Of a stretch of 64,000 nt of DNA, positions 1-8,024 are shown piece by piece. The position numbers and the translations under genes are program-made. Below the pieces are notes generated by a model. It did not search any database and was not told where the DNA came from. It worked only from the letters and a program-made list of their open reading frames with translations. The stretch is from positions 3,720,001 through 3,784,000 of the forward strand of contig OW818688.1 in assembly GCA_942493265.1 (NCBI GenBank), read 5' to 3'. Source of the DNA: UBA12481 sp942493265 (GTDB taxonomy: Bacteria > Bacteroidota > Bacteroidia > Bacteroidales > UBA12481). The stretch's first letter is position 1. Each line of letters begins with the position of its first letter.

Positions 1-417
1 CTCCCGGTTGGCCAGTTGATCAGCATGTGTTTCAGTAATGAGTATACCCAGGATGAAATCCGTAAAATGGTGGTCGGGCAGGGTGGACTGGTTGCGTATC
101 TCGGCACCAGCGCTGCAAACCAGATCGAGGAACGTATTCATAACGGGGATCAATATGCCAAAGTTGTTTATGAAGCCATGGCCTACCAGGTAGCGAAAGA
201 AATCGGCGCCTGCGCTGTGGTTCTCAAGGGTCAGGTTGATGCCATACTCATCACAGGCGGAATAGCCTTCAACGAATTGTTTATCCAGTATCTTACTTAC
301 CGGATTGCATGGATCTCTCAAATCAGGGTATTCCCTGGTGAGGATGAGATGCGCGCCCTGGCGTTAAATGTACTTTTGGTGATTAATGGTGAATTAGAGC
401 CGAAAATCTACAAATAA
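1..417 (+). CDS. buk: Butyrate kinase, C-terminal part (5' end outside window)
   Basis: The reading frame is open from base 1 (LPVGQLISM...) to the TAA at 415-417, so only about the last 138 residues of a protein usually near 355 residues are present. The visible part matches the ASKHA acetokinase family: a KMVVGQGGLVAYLGT block, and a VDAILITGGIAFN block, which is the second phosphate/adenosine-binding segment of butyrate kinases. The enzyme makes butyrate and ATP from butyryl phosphate and ADP in the cytoplasm. Its usual partner, phosphate butyryltransferase, would lie to the left, outside the window. Branched-chain acyl kinases look the same here, so the exact substrate is inferred. A tRNA gene follows after 22 bp. 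Confidence 0.9.
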   Translation, partial: LPVGQLISMCFSNEYTQDEIRKMVVGQGGLVAYLGTSAANQIEERIHNGDQYAKVVYEAMAYQVAKEIGACAVVLKGQVDAILITGGIAFNELFIQYLTYRIAWISQIRVFPGEDEMRALALNVLLVINGELEPKIYK

Positions 418-420
418 TCC

Positions 421-428
421 TATTTTTG
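421..428 (+). promoter_or_regulatory. Bacteroidota -7 element for tRNA-Gly
   Basis: TATTTTTG fits TAnnTTTG and lies 12 bp before the mature tRNA-Gly 5' end. No TTTG is seen 19-21 bp upstream, so only the -7 half is supported. Confidence 0.45.
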
Positions 429-439
429 CAGCAAATCAG

Positions 440-511
440 GCGGGAGTAGCTCAGGGGTAGAGCATCAGCTTCCCAAGCTGAGGGTCGCGGGTTCGAATCC
501 CGTTTCCCGCT
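440..511 (+). tRNA. tRNA-Gly (anticodon CCC)
   Basis: The cloverleaf can be folded by eye. The acceptor stem is 440-446 with 504-510, ending in a G-T pair. The D arm lies around GCTC...GAGC. The anticodon stem TCAGC/GCTGA encloses the loop TTCCCAA, giving anticodon CCC. The T arm at 487-503 has the loop TTCGAAT. The discriminator is T511 and no CCA is encoded. It reads Gly GGG codons. It sits just after butyrate kinase and just before a strong terminator, so it is probably a single-gene transcript. Confidence 0.95.
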
Positions 512-520
512 CAATAACAG

Positions 521-550
521 AAAAACAGGCACTTAGGCCTGTTTTTTTTT
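521..550 (+). terminator. Rho-independent terminator after tRNA-Gly
   Basis: The arms AAAAACAGGC (521-530) and GCCTGTTTTT (537-546) pair around the loop ACTTAG. The T-run continues to 550. Confidence 0.9.
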
Positions 551-1286
551 ACATATACCTCGTCCACATTTGTACCGATTATTCCACTTTACATTTGTCA
601 GGCAAAATCCCATCCCTGACAATGATGAGCGGTTACAAAAATAATTTTACATAATTCACACATTTTTACAATTTACAAACTACAATTGTAAATAGTCAGG
701 TTTACATAGTGCAAATTAGTATTCACAATACTATGCCACAATAAGGCGATATACTCTAACGGTAGTTAACCTTTGTGAATAATTTCAATGTCTCGGGGAG
801 TGGTCTTTCGGTAGATTTAGGAATACACATAGTGAACAGATAATCAGTACTTTATGTATTGTAACATGTAGTGTTACTGTACCAAATAAGAGCTCATGCC
901 AGCAAAATAGCCATTTTATGAAAAATGAACGCCTAATATAGCATTAATCAATTATATATCAGTTGTTTATAGCACTTTAATGATGTTTTAGTACAGGTGC
1001 CAGTTAAAGCTATCGCGATTACTGGCGCCCTGCCAGCCCTTCCTCAAGTATTTTCATCAATTATCAGGTAAGATATTGATATGAAATTAGCTATCAATTG
1101 CGAATAATAAGCTGTTTTATGTTCATAATATGGCTTCGCAGGCACTAATTTGCTGAAGCTGAGATTTCTTAAAGCAACGATTCACAATCGCTGTATTTTG
1201 GACAAAGTTGACAATTGTTATTTGATGAACGTACATTTTCCATAGGTGAATTACATAGTTAAACTACACGAATTGACAATTGTGAT
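551..1286. other. AT-rich intergenic region with repeated palindromes
   Basis: No credible ORF lies here. The stretch is clearly AT-rich. It holds three copies of the palindrome ACAATTGT (682-689, 1211-1218, 1276-1283) and several ACATTTGT/TTTACA variants. One GC-rich hairpin stands out: GGTGCCAGT (996-1004) pairs with ACTGGCGCC (1021-1029), with one G-T pair and no T-run. The layout suggests regulatory sequence for the helix-turn-helix gene downstream, or the remains of something lost. Confidence 0.5.
1211..1283. promoter_or_regulatory. Candidate operator: paired ACAATTGT palindromes
   Basis: Two of the three ACAATTGT palindromes, both preceded by TG, lie at 1211-1218 and 1276-1283, 65 bp centre to centre. 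The second lies immediately upstream of the -33 element of the helix-turn-helix gene, where a bound repressor could block transcription. Binding by that gene's own product is inferred only from position. Confidence 0.4.
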
Positions 1287-1317
1287 TTTGTAAATTGAAA
1301 TGGTTACTTTACATTTG
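1287..1317 (+). promoter_or_regulatory. Consensus Bacteroidota promoter of the HTH gene
   Basis: TTTG (1287-1290), a 19-bp spacer, then TACATTTG (1310-1317) is a full match to the Bacteroidota primary-sigma consensus. The expected start of transcription falls at about 1321-1324, which is on the ATG at 1322, so the mRNA is probably leaderless. Confidence 0.75.
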
Positions 1318-1321
1318 TTAT

Positions 1322-1855
1322 ATGGTAGAGCGTATAAAAGAGATCATTTTAAAAGAGGGATTAACATCTGGATCCTTTGCGGACTTAATCGGTGTGCAGC
1401 GCAGCAGCATGTCTCACATTCTTAATGGCCGGAATAACCCAAGCCTTGATTTCATTGTGAAGACCATTCAGCACATTCCAACGCTCAACCCAGAATGGCT
1501 CCTGACCGGCATCGGAAATATGTACCGGTCCGACAATTCTGTTCAACCTGTCTTTGTACCCAGGGACCGATCCATTTTCGATCATGTCCCGGAGAAACCT
1601 GCACCGGTTACCGAAAAACCTTCTCCGGTACCCGAAAAATCGGCTCCAATGCCTGAAAAACCAGCTTTGGTGGTTGAAAAGACTGTTTCGGTACCAGAAC
1701 CTGTTTCTGAGCAAACATCCCTTCATGAATCTAAAGTCATTGAAAAACAAATAGATACAACGAAATTAAGTGGCCGATTGGTCGATAAGGTTTTAATATT
1801 TTATAACGACCGCACCTATGATGAGTTTTCCAAGACTCAGAAACCGGAAATCTGA
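1322..1855 (+). CDS. Helix-turn-helix (XRE-type) regulator with Pro/Glu/Lys repeat tail
   Basis: From the ATG at 1322 the protein has 177 residues. A longer frame from 1295 would start upstream of the promoter's -7 element and is rejected. Residues 1-65 form an XRE-type DNA-binding domain of a kind common in Bacteroidota: FADLIGVQRSSMSHILNGR is the recognition region, followed by a WLLTGIGNM block. Residues 80-135 are low complexity, with tandem variants of PVPEKPA. A short ordered tail ends in a VLIFYNDRTYDEF segment. It is probably a DNA-binding regulator of its own promoter, given the palindromes upstream. Its target genes and signal are unknown. Confidence 0.8.
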   Translation: MVERIKEIILKEGLTSGSFADLIGVQRSSMSHILNGRNNPSLDFIVKTIQHIPTLNPEWLLTGIGNMYRSDNSVQPVFVPRDRSIFDHVPEKPAPVTEKPSPVPEKSAPMPEKPALVVEKTVSVPEPVSEQTSLHESKVIEKQIDTTKLSGRLVDKVLIFYNDRTYDEFSKTQKPEI

Positions 1856-1873
1856 GAATCCGGTCGATTTGTT

Positions 1874-1881
1874 TATTTTTG
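1874..1881 (+). promoter_or_regulatory. Bacteroidota -7 element for pyrD
   Basis: TATTTTTG lies 20 bp before the pyrD ATG. TCTG at 1851-1854, 19 bp upstream, is a near match to the -33 TTTG. Confidence 0.5.
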
Positions 1882-1901
1882 CCGCCAGATAATCTGGCAC
1901 C

Positions 1902-2945
1902 ATGTTCTATAAAAAAGTCCTCCTCCCATTTCTCTTCCTTTTCAACCCGGAGTTTATCCATGGGGTTACCTTTTTCTTCTTTAGTAATTTTCCCTTCCTG
2001 GGCCTGATCCTAAGAAATAGAATCAGCTGGAGCCCCATTCCTTCCGGAAAGGACCTAACCCTGTTGAATTTGAAATTCCGGCATCCGGTAGGAATCGCCG
2101 GCGGACTTGATAAAAATGCAGTTGCACTCCGCTTCATGAAAAACCTTGGATTCTCATTTATGGAGATTGGGACCGTGACACCGCTGGCCCAGAACGGGAA
2201 TCCCAAACCACGGCTATTCAGGTTAAAGCGTAATCAGGCCTTTATCAACAGAATGGGCTTCAATAATGACGGACTGGAAACCATAAAACGAAGGCTTCTC
2301 AATCGTCCGAAGGATTTCATCATCGGAGGGAATATCGGCAAAAACACTAAAACATCCAATGAGGATGCCTGGAAAGACTATCTCACCTGCTTTACAGGAT
2401 TGTATCCCTGTGTTGATTTCTTTATCGTCAATGTGAGTTGTCCGAATATCAAAGACCTGAGCCAACTTCAAAACCGAGGCCATCTCACCGAAATCCTGAT
2501 GCACCTGGTTAACTACCGTGGGCTCCAGTCCGAAAAGAGACCGATACTCCTTAAAATCTCACCGGATCTTTCTTATGTACAACTGGATGAAGTAATTGAA
2601 GTGGTAAGGGAAACCGGCATCGATGGGTTGGTTGCCACTAACACCAGTGTGAAGCGGCTTGGTTTGGATTATCCGGATGACCAGATATCCGCTATCGGTC
2701 AGGGCGGACTGAGTGGCAAACCTTTATCCGAAATCTCCACCGGAATCATCACCTATCTGCATAGTAAACTAGGTCCCGGGTATCCGATTATTGCCTCCGG
2801 CGGGGTTATGTCCGCCAAGGATGCTGTAGATAAAATCAATGCCGGTGCCCGACTGGTTCAGCTTTATACAGGTTTTGTATATGAAGGACCCGGATTATTG
2901 CCCCGGATTTTAAAATCCATCCGGCAGAACCACCAGCCGGTTTAA
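1902..2945 (+). CDS. pyrD: Dihydroorotate dehydrogenase (quinone), class 2 architecture
   Basis: The protein has 347 residues, the usual class 2 length. It oxidises dihydroorotate to orotate in pyrimidine synthesis and passes electrons to membrane quinone. Residues 1-40 form the hydrophobic N-terminal helices of class 2 enzymes. The FMN barrel follows, with GIAGGLDKN (64-72), MEIGTVTP (87-94), NRMGFNNDG (116-124), NVSCPN (177-182), LKISPD, ATNTS, GQGGLSG, ASGGV and a C-terminal QLYTGFVYEGP. N177 and C180 match E. coli N172 and S175 in spacing. The catalytic base is therefore Cys, as in class 1 enzymes, instead of the class 2 Ser. No neighbour is a pyrimidine gene. Confidence 0.95.
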   Translation: MFYKKVLLPFLFLFNPEFIHGVTFFFFSNFPFLGLILRNRISWSPIPSGKDLTLLNLKFRHPVGIAGGLDKNAVALRFMKNLGFSFMEIGTVTPLAQNGNPKPRLFRLKRNQAFINRMGFNNDGLETIKRRLLNRPKDFIIGGNIGKNTKTSNEDAWKDYLTCFTGLYPCVDFFIVNVSCPNIKDLSQLQNRGHLTEILMHLVNYRGLQSEKRPILLKISPDLSYVQLDEVIEVVRETGIDGLVATNTSVKRLGLDYPDDQISAIGQGGLSGKPLSEISTGIITYLHSKLGPGYPIIASGGVMSAKDAVDKINAGARLVQLYTGFVYEGPGLLPRILKSIRQNHQPV

Positions 2946-2999
2946 CATCTTTTAAGTTTTTTGTCCGACTTTGATACCATCCGGTAATTCGCCAACGAC

Positions 3000-3007
3000 T
3001 ATTTTTG
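3000..3007 (+). promoter_or_regulatory. Bacteroidota -7 element for the serine hydrolase gene
   Basis: TATTTTTG ends 4 bp before the GTG start at 3012, so this transcript would also have almost no leader. No -33 TTTG is seen at the right distance. Confidence 0.4.
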
Positions 3008-3011
3008 AGGA

Positions 3012-4499
3012 GTGAAATTTACGCGGTTACCCATATTTGCATTATTACCATTACTTATTGCCTTGCTGAACAGCAATTGCAGTAAGGTTAACAAACCTAT
3101 GCAACCTCACCAGGATTCAATCCTTCAAATTGTAAGCCGGTATCTTGACTGGGAAGGTGAGAATGGGTTCAGCGGGGTGGTTTTGGTTAAGACACCCGGC
3201 AACGAACCGCTGATCAGATCGTTCGGCTATGCTAACGAGGAACAGCAGATACTCAATTCACCGGAAACAGCCTTCGACATCGGCTCCATAACCAAGCAAT
3301 TTACCGGTGCAGCGATCCTCAAACTCGAGATGCAGGGAAAATTAAAGGTTCAGGACAGTATCGGCAAATATCTGCCGGGTTTGGCACCTGACAAGGGCAA
3401 CCTTACCTTCCATCAGCTTTTAACCCATTCATCCGGTTTGCCGACTAATATTGTACTTAATACAGAGGTCATTACGAAAGAAGGGTTACTGACAAAAATA
3501 AACGAAACTCCCCTGATCAGTCTGCCGGGATCGGGATATCACTATTCTCACACGGGATACAACCTGCTTGGGTTGTTGATAGAATCCATATCTGGCGAGG
3601 ATTATGAAAGCTTTTTACAGACCAATCTTTTCAGGCCGGCGAAAATGCATAATACCGGGTACAGGATGCCCGACTGGTCATCAGCTAGCATCGCACATGG
3701 ATACCGGTTCTGCAATGACTGGGGCGGCCCGATGGATTCCGGCTGGCTGGAGGACGGACCTTCATGGAATCGCAGGGCCAGCGGAGGAATGCTTAGTTCA
3801 GTTGATGATTTGTATGCGTGGCATGAGGCATTGTTGGGAACAAGTATTCTGGATGAAAAATCAAAACAAGAGTACTATTACCCTAAAGATTCTGTGGTCA
3901 TAGATGCAATACAATCGGCTGGTTATGGCTGGAGGGTGATAAAAACAAGCAGACAAACCGATGTGATTGCCCATAATGGATGGAATGGACGGTATTATTC
4001 TGATTTCATGCGCTACCTTGATGATAATGTTACGATTATATTATTGTCGAATAAATTCAGGGAGGGCAATCAGGGCATTTCCTATGAGATAGCCAAGTGC
4101 ATTTTCTGGAAGGACCATCAGCCGAGATTAGCCGGAAGTCTCACGCAATGCCTGGATTCTCTGCCGGAAAACAGACTGGGAAAACTTGCTGGCAGATGTC
4201 TGAACCTGTTAGCCAATGGAAATGAAAAGGATTTCAAAGTATTTACCGAAGAGTGTCTTGCCAGCCATCTGATAATCAAATTCGGAAACGACACACTGGT
4301 TAACAAACTCCGGGACTTGCAGACCCGTACAGGGCCTCTGAAGATCAGGCAGATAATGATTACCGACAACCAATTGATGAATATCGAAGTACTGCAGCTC
4401 AACAGCAATAAGGTGGCATTCTTTCAGCTTTTCTTCGATAAAAATGAGGATTACAAAATCAGGGGATTCAGGCTGGAATCACCGGATGAGAAGGATTAA
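3012..4499 (+). CDS. Serine beta-lactamase-like hydrolase, lipoprotein
   Basis: The start is GTG; the protein has 495 residues. Residues 1-22 are a signal peptide ending at Cys23, so it is probably a periplasm-facing lipoprotein. The fold is the class C beta-lactamase/penicillin-binding family: SITK (92-95) holds the nucleophilic Ser and Lys, and HNG (321-323) is the third motif. The second motif, normally Tyr-X-Asn, reads Tyr178-Ser-His180. About 115 residues follow the catalytic domain, as in esterase and peptidase members of the family. Such proteins are usually D-amino-acid peptidases or esterases, so drug resistance should not be assumed. The 3' end overlaps the convergent AsnC-type gene by 4 bp. 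Confidence 0.85.
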   Translation: MKFTRLPIFALLPLLIALLNSNCSKVNKPMQPHQDSILQIVSRYLDWEGENGFSGVVLVKTPGNEPLIRSFGYANEEQQILNSPETAFDIGSITKQFTGAAILKLEMQGKLKVQDSIGKYLPGLAPDKGNLTFHQLLTHSSGLPTNIVLNTEVITKEGLLTKINETPLISLPGSGYHYSHTGYNLLGLLIESISGEDYESFLQTNLFRPAKMHNTGYRMPDWSSASIAHGYRFCNDWGGPMDSGWLEDGPSWNRRASGGMLSSVDDLYAWHEALLGTSILDEKSKQEYYYPKDSVVIDAIQSAGYGWRVIKTSRQTDVIAHNGWNGRYYSDFMRYLDDNVTIILLSNKFREGNQGISYEIAKCIFWKDHQPRLAGSLTQCLDSLPENRLGKLAGRCLNLLANGNEKDFKVFTEECLASHLIIKFGNDTLVNKLRDLQTRTGPLKIRQIMITDNQLMNIEVLQLNSNKVAFFQLFFDKNEDYKIRGFRLESPDEKD

Positions 4500-4957
4500 G
4501 GCTGCACATCCCTCATAATGCCATGTTCAAGGCTAATAAAAGTTTCGGTGCTCGACACTCCGGGGATGGTTTGAATCCGGCCGTTTAAAACCTCCATCAG
4601 GTGTTGGTTGTTTTTGCAATACAACTTCAGAAAAATGGCATAATTCCCTGTAGTATAATGACATTCAACGATCTCGCTGATTTTTGAAAGTTCATCCACC
4701 ACAGAATGGTACATGACGGCCTTTTCAAGAAAAACCCCAACATAGGCACAGGTGCTGTATCCAAGATTTTCGGGTGAAAGTTTGACACTGTAACCGGTAA
4801 TGATTCCATTCTGTTCAAGCTTAGCAACCCTTTGATGGATAGCTGCTCCCGACATCCCGCATTCGCGTGCCACTTCAAGAAATGAAATTCTGCCTTTTTC
4901 CGATAAAAGCCGTAAAATCCGGCGGTCGATGCTGTCTATTTTATTGCTGTCCGACAT
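4496..4957 (-). CDS. Lrp/AsnC family transcriptional regulator
   Basis: The protein has 153 residues, the standard length. Residues 5-60 are the winged HTH, with IDRRILRLLSEKGRISF and then MSGAAIHQRVAKLEQNGII. Residues 65-150 are the RAM ligand-binding domain, with YVGVFLEK and a GNYAIFLKLYCKN strand. These proteins bind DNA as dimers or octamers and respond to amino acids. The effector here is unknown. The gene is convergent with the hydrolase and divergent from the operon starting at 5075, which it could regulate. Confidence 0.93.
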   Translation of the reverse strand: MSDSNKIDSIDRRILRLLSEKGRISFLEVARECGMSGAAIHQRVAKLEQNGIITGYSVKLSPENLGYSTCAYVGVFLEKAVMYHSVVDELSKISEIVECHYTTGNYAIFLKLYCKNNQHLMEVLNGRIQTIPGVSSTETFISLEHGIMRDVQP

Positions 4958-5032
4958 TGATTAATTCATGCTTAGGAATAAAGGTAATCAACTTTTAGAT
5001 GAGTTCTCCGGGCAAATAAATTGAACGTCCAA

Positions 5033-5040
5033 TATTTTTG
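5033..5040 (+). promoter_or_regulatory. Bacteroidota -7 element of the 5-8 kb operon
   Basis: TATTTTTG lies 34 bp before the ATG at 5075. It falls after the upstream in-frame TTG at 5021 and so rules that codon out as the start. Confidence 0.5.
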
Positions 5041-5074
5041 CATCTTTACATCCCGCAAGAACGGAAGTAATTAT

Positions 5075-6001
5075 ATGTCAGGCGAAATTATTTTTAAAGA
5101 AGGTCAACGCTTTCAGTTTGTTATCACAAATAAACTGGTGCTTCCGGGTACTGATGAGGTAAACCTTATTTTGCTGGGGCCTGACCAGAAGAAGTACCTT
5201 TTACCTGAACAATATTATGAAAATTACCACCTGAAGATCGGACAAACGATCATGTGTTCGATAGATAAAATAAACTGCTCCGGCAAAATCTTTCTTGAAC
5301 CTGATCATCCCTACTATAAGATCGGGGAACGGTATGATTTTCTGGTTCTCAGGCTGGCTGAGCAGGAAAATTTCATTGGCAGAACCCAGCTGATTGCCTG
5401 GGTGAGAGACCTTCACGGTTTGGAATGGTCGTGCCCGATTGACAAATCCGAAGATATTGAACCCGGTTACAGCTACCTGGCCTGCCGGGTTGACCGGATA
5501 AAAAAGGGAGAACTGATTTTATCATTGCCTGCCATGACCAACCGGTTCACCTCCCTGAAAGCCGGTTTGATTTACTCATTTAAACTGGTGGATATCAAGA
5601 CTTTTGAAAATGAGGAATTCTATGTTCTGAAGGATACCATCGGGAACTTTCACCGGCTGCCGGTTTTTCAATACCTCCATTACGGTTTTAAGCCCGGACA
5701 AAATATTGATGCCATGGTGATCCGGTATAAACCCAACGGCGAATGTCTGATTGAGCCTGTTCATCCGGTTTACAAAATTGGCGAAACCTATTCCTTTAAA
5801 TATAGCGGCATGCAAAAGACGGTCGACCTGTTTGGCCGGATTGAAGCTGTAATCACGGTAACTGATGTATTTGGCCAGGAGATCAGGGTTAAGCCTCATG
5901 CCTGGCAAACCCAGCAGGACCTTTATAATCCTGAATCCATTAACTGTCTGGTTCAAAGCTTCAGAAAAGGCCGGCCAGTATTAATAAACAATGAGCCATG
6001 A
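5075..6001 (+). CDS. Unknown protein made of four tandem ~75-residue repeats
   Basis: The protein has 308 residues from the ATG at 5075. I do not recognise the family. It has no signal peptide or membrane helix. It divides into four units of about 70-80 residues, each with a Y/F-x-F start strand, a central D-x-x-G segment, a G-x-x-I/Y-x-C/A-x-V strand and an R/K-x-x-G-x-x-x-L end. Units 1 and 3 end with nearly the same phrase: EPDHPYYKIGERYDF and EPVHPVYKIGETYSF. The pattern resembles S1/OB-fold arrays in its short strands and Gly-rich turns, which would suggest nucleic acid or ligand binding. That is inference only. Its stop overlaps the start of the next gene (ATGA), so the two are translationally coupled. 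Confidence 0.7.
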   Translation: MSGEIIFKEGQRFQFVITNKLVLPGTDEVNLILLGPDQKKYLLPEQYYENYHLKIGQTIMCSIDKINCSGKIFLEPDHPYYKIGERYDFLVLRLAEQENFIGRTQLIAWVRDLHGLEWSCPIDKSEDIEPGYSYLACRVDRIKKGELILSLPAMTNRFTSLKAGLIYSFKLVDIKTFENEEFYVLKDTIGNFHRLPVFQYLHYGFKPGQNIDAMVIRYKPNGECLIEPVHPVYKIGETYSFKYSGMQKTVDLFGRIEAVITVTDVFGQEIRVKPHAWQTQQDLYNPESINCLVQSFRKGRPVLINNEP

Positions 6002-7443
6002 ATAAAAAGGTCGTTTTGACCTTTTGGTTTTTAGCAACTTTTCAGTTATTAACCTTAGCTCAGGAAAAGCAGATCCGGATCAATATTCAATTTGACGGGG
6101 TTATTCCTGCTGATCTGGTGGTTGTACCGGCCATTCTGAAATATGATAAGGAATTTGCCTACAGCTTCACTTTTGATGATGCTTACAGTGACGCTTACGG
6201 TTTGGGATATAAGCTGTTGAACGGAGGATCGCCGGCATCCGACGGGAATACTTATCCAGGACTATACTCTACAGACGGGTGCGGAAACCCGTTTCCTTTC
6301 CGGGCCGCTGTTGCCTGGTACACGGCCAATCAGGTGGATAAGGACCTGCATAAAGGAACGCCCGGATATTTGACTTATCCCGAGGCAATTGAATTGTACC
6401 AGTCGGGGTGGGACTTTTTAAATCACAGCTATAACCATGATTCCTATCCTGATGCGGTTGATTATACCTGGCAGCTCGATACTAACCGGCAGGTATTCAA
6501 GGTGAATACCGGATTAGATTTCCATTATTGCGTTCCGCCGAGCGGTGACACCCTGTACATAGATCCTGCTTTTGCATTAGGATTATTCGCATGTTATACA
6601 AGTAGTTACGGCTATTCAGGTGCCGATTCAGATGTAGATGTTACTCTGCCCGTACCATACAACCCGGTTTATTGGAGGCAACTGATCTCCAGCGACAGGG
6701 ACTCGGCAGAATCTCTCATACAGGAATTTAATGAATGGGCAGCCACAACCGGTCAGGGAAAGCAAAAATGGTGGAATCAATTTACCCACAGGGTTGATTA
6801 TAACCTGATTGGCTCCAGCATGCAGTTTCCGGCATTCAGGGAATACTTTGAATATCTGGAGAAAACATATGGAAGCAGCGGAAAGGATAACGGATGGTTT
6901 GCCAGTTCATCGGAAGTATTCGAATACCTGCTGGTCCGGGACAAAATTATGGTAAGCTGGCAAATTAACGGCTCTGAAGTTGAGGTACTCCTTGATTATT
7001 CAGGAATTCCGGAAACACTCAGGTATTATGATCTCAGCCTGATGATCAGAAGCTCGGGAAGGATCGCATCGGTTACCTATGGAGGTCCGGGAAAAATCAA
7101 TCACACTGAAACGGCAAACGGTCATCTGATCAATCTTGACTTACCCGACTCCCGGTTTTCCGCAATTGAAACTCACCCGGTTGAAACCGCTGTCCGGTTA
7201 AAGGGGTTTCCCAATCCGGTAAGCGGCCGGTACTATTTAAGTATTCCTGACAACTTCGGTTCCATCGAGGTGCGCATATCCGGTATTTTATCAGGCAACA
7301 TGGCAGTTCCTGCTTATTCCTATAACAACGGACTGATAATGATGGATTTTACCCAAGCATCTTACCCTCCCGGAATGTATGTGATCCGGGTATTTTCAAA
7401 AGGGAGATTCATTGGATATTCAAAGGTTTTTATAGATTTTTAG
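5998..7443 (+). CDS. Exported NodB-type polysaccharide deacetylase-like protein with T9SS sorting domain
   Basis: The protein has 481 residues and an N-terminal signal peptide ending at LAQ (20-22). YSFTFDDAYSD places the NodB-type Asp pair at D60-D61, and NHSYNH gives the metal-binding His pair H143 and H147. These are motifs 1 and 2 of carbohydrate esterase family 4. The last 85 residues start with FPNPVSGRYYLSI and fit a type A T9SS sorting domain, so the enzyme is sent across the outer membrane and probably held at the surface or released. The likely substrate is an N- or O-acetylated polysaccharide. The start overlaps the four-repeat protein by 4 bp. Confidence 0.82.
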   Translation: MNKKVVLTFWFLATFQLLTLAQEKQIRINIQFDGVIPADLVVVPAILKYDKEFAYSFTFDDAYSDAYGLGYKLLNGGSPASDGNTYPGLYSTDGCGNPFPFRAAVAWYTANQVDKDLHKGTPGYLTYPEAIELYQSGWDFLNHSYNHDSYPDAVDYTWQLDTNRQVFKVNTGLDFHYCVPPSGDTLYIDPAFALGLFACYTSSYGYSGADSDVDVTLPVPYNPVYWRQLISSDRDSAESLIQEFNEWAATTGQGKQKWWNQFTHRVDYNLIGSSMQFPAFREYFEYLEKTYGSSGKDNGWFASSSEVFEYLLVRDKIMVSWQINGSEVEVLLDYSGIPETLRYYDLSLMIRSSGRIASVTYGGPGKINHTETANGHLINLDLPDSRFSAIETHPVETAVRLKGFPNPVSGRYYLSIPDNFGSIEVRISGILSGNMAVPAYSYNNGLIMMDFTQASYPPGMYVIRVFSKGRFIGYSKVFIDF

Positions 7444-7463
7444 AGGATGAAAAAAATTCAGCT

Positions 7464-8024
7464 ATGAGAGTATATACCCGAACCGGTGATAAAGGGGAGA
7501 CCTCACTTTCAGGAGGCACCAGAGTGCAGAAGGATCATCCGAGACTGGAGGCCTATGGTACTGTGGATGAACTGAATTCACACCTGGGAATGGTTCAGTC
7601 CCTGATACCGGATCCCGGTGAAAAGGAGAGGCTTACCCGGATCCAGAACCGGGTTTTTGTTGTCACATCCAACCTGGCTGTTGATAATGAGGATTTATTA
7701 AAAAAGCTTCCCGGATTACAGGAAGAAGATATTACGGACCTCGAAAAAGCGATGGATATGCTCCTGGATCAGATTCCTCCGCTGAACAACTTCATTCTTC
7801 CGGCCGGACATTCAACCGTCGCAGCCTGTCATATCGCACGCACGGTATGCCGCAGAGCCGAAAGACGGATGGTTACGCTTGCTCATGAATCCGCTGTTAA
7901 TCCGATACTTATCCGGTATATCAACCGCTTGTCGGATTACCTGTTCGTTTTAGCGCGCAAAACATCATATGACCTGGGTGCAGGTGAAGTTACCTGGACC
8001 AAGGAATTCAGGAGCCTGGAGTAG
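7464..8024 (+). CDS. Cob(I)alamin adenosyltransferase, PduO type
   Basis: The protein has 186 residues. It transfers the adenosyl group of ATP to cob(I)alamin, making the coenzyme form of B12. Family signatures are TRTGDKGETSLSGG (5-18), YGTVDELNSHLG, the CRRAERR block and INRLSDYLFVLAR near the C-terminus. These cover the ATP-binding N-terminus and the helical bundle of PduO/MMAB proteins. It follows the deacetylase by 20 bp and its TAG overlaps the GTG start of the NTPase gene. No cobalamin riboswitch is seen upstream. Confidence 0.93.
   Translation: MRVYTRTGDKGETSLSGGTRVQKDHPRLEAYGTVDELNSHLGMVQSLIPDPGEKERLTRIQNRVFVVTSNLAVDNEDLLKKLPGLQEEDITDLEKAMDMLLDQIPPLNNFILPAGHSTVAACHIARTVCRRAERRMVTLAHESAVNPILIRYINRLSDYLFVLARKTSYDLGAGEVTWTKEFRSLE

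Noticed and set aside
3012..4499. Beta-lactamase (drug resistance gene)
   Set aside because: The fold and motifs fit, but this family is mostly peptidases and esterases, and the second motif is altered.
7443..7463. Cobalamin riboswitch before the adenosyltransferase
   Set aside because: Only 20 bp separate it from the deacetylase gene, and no B12-box is seen.
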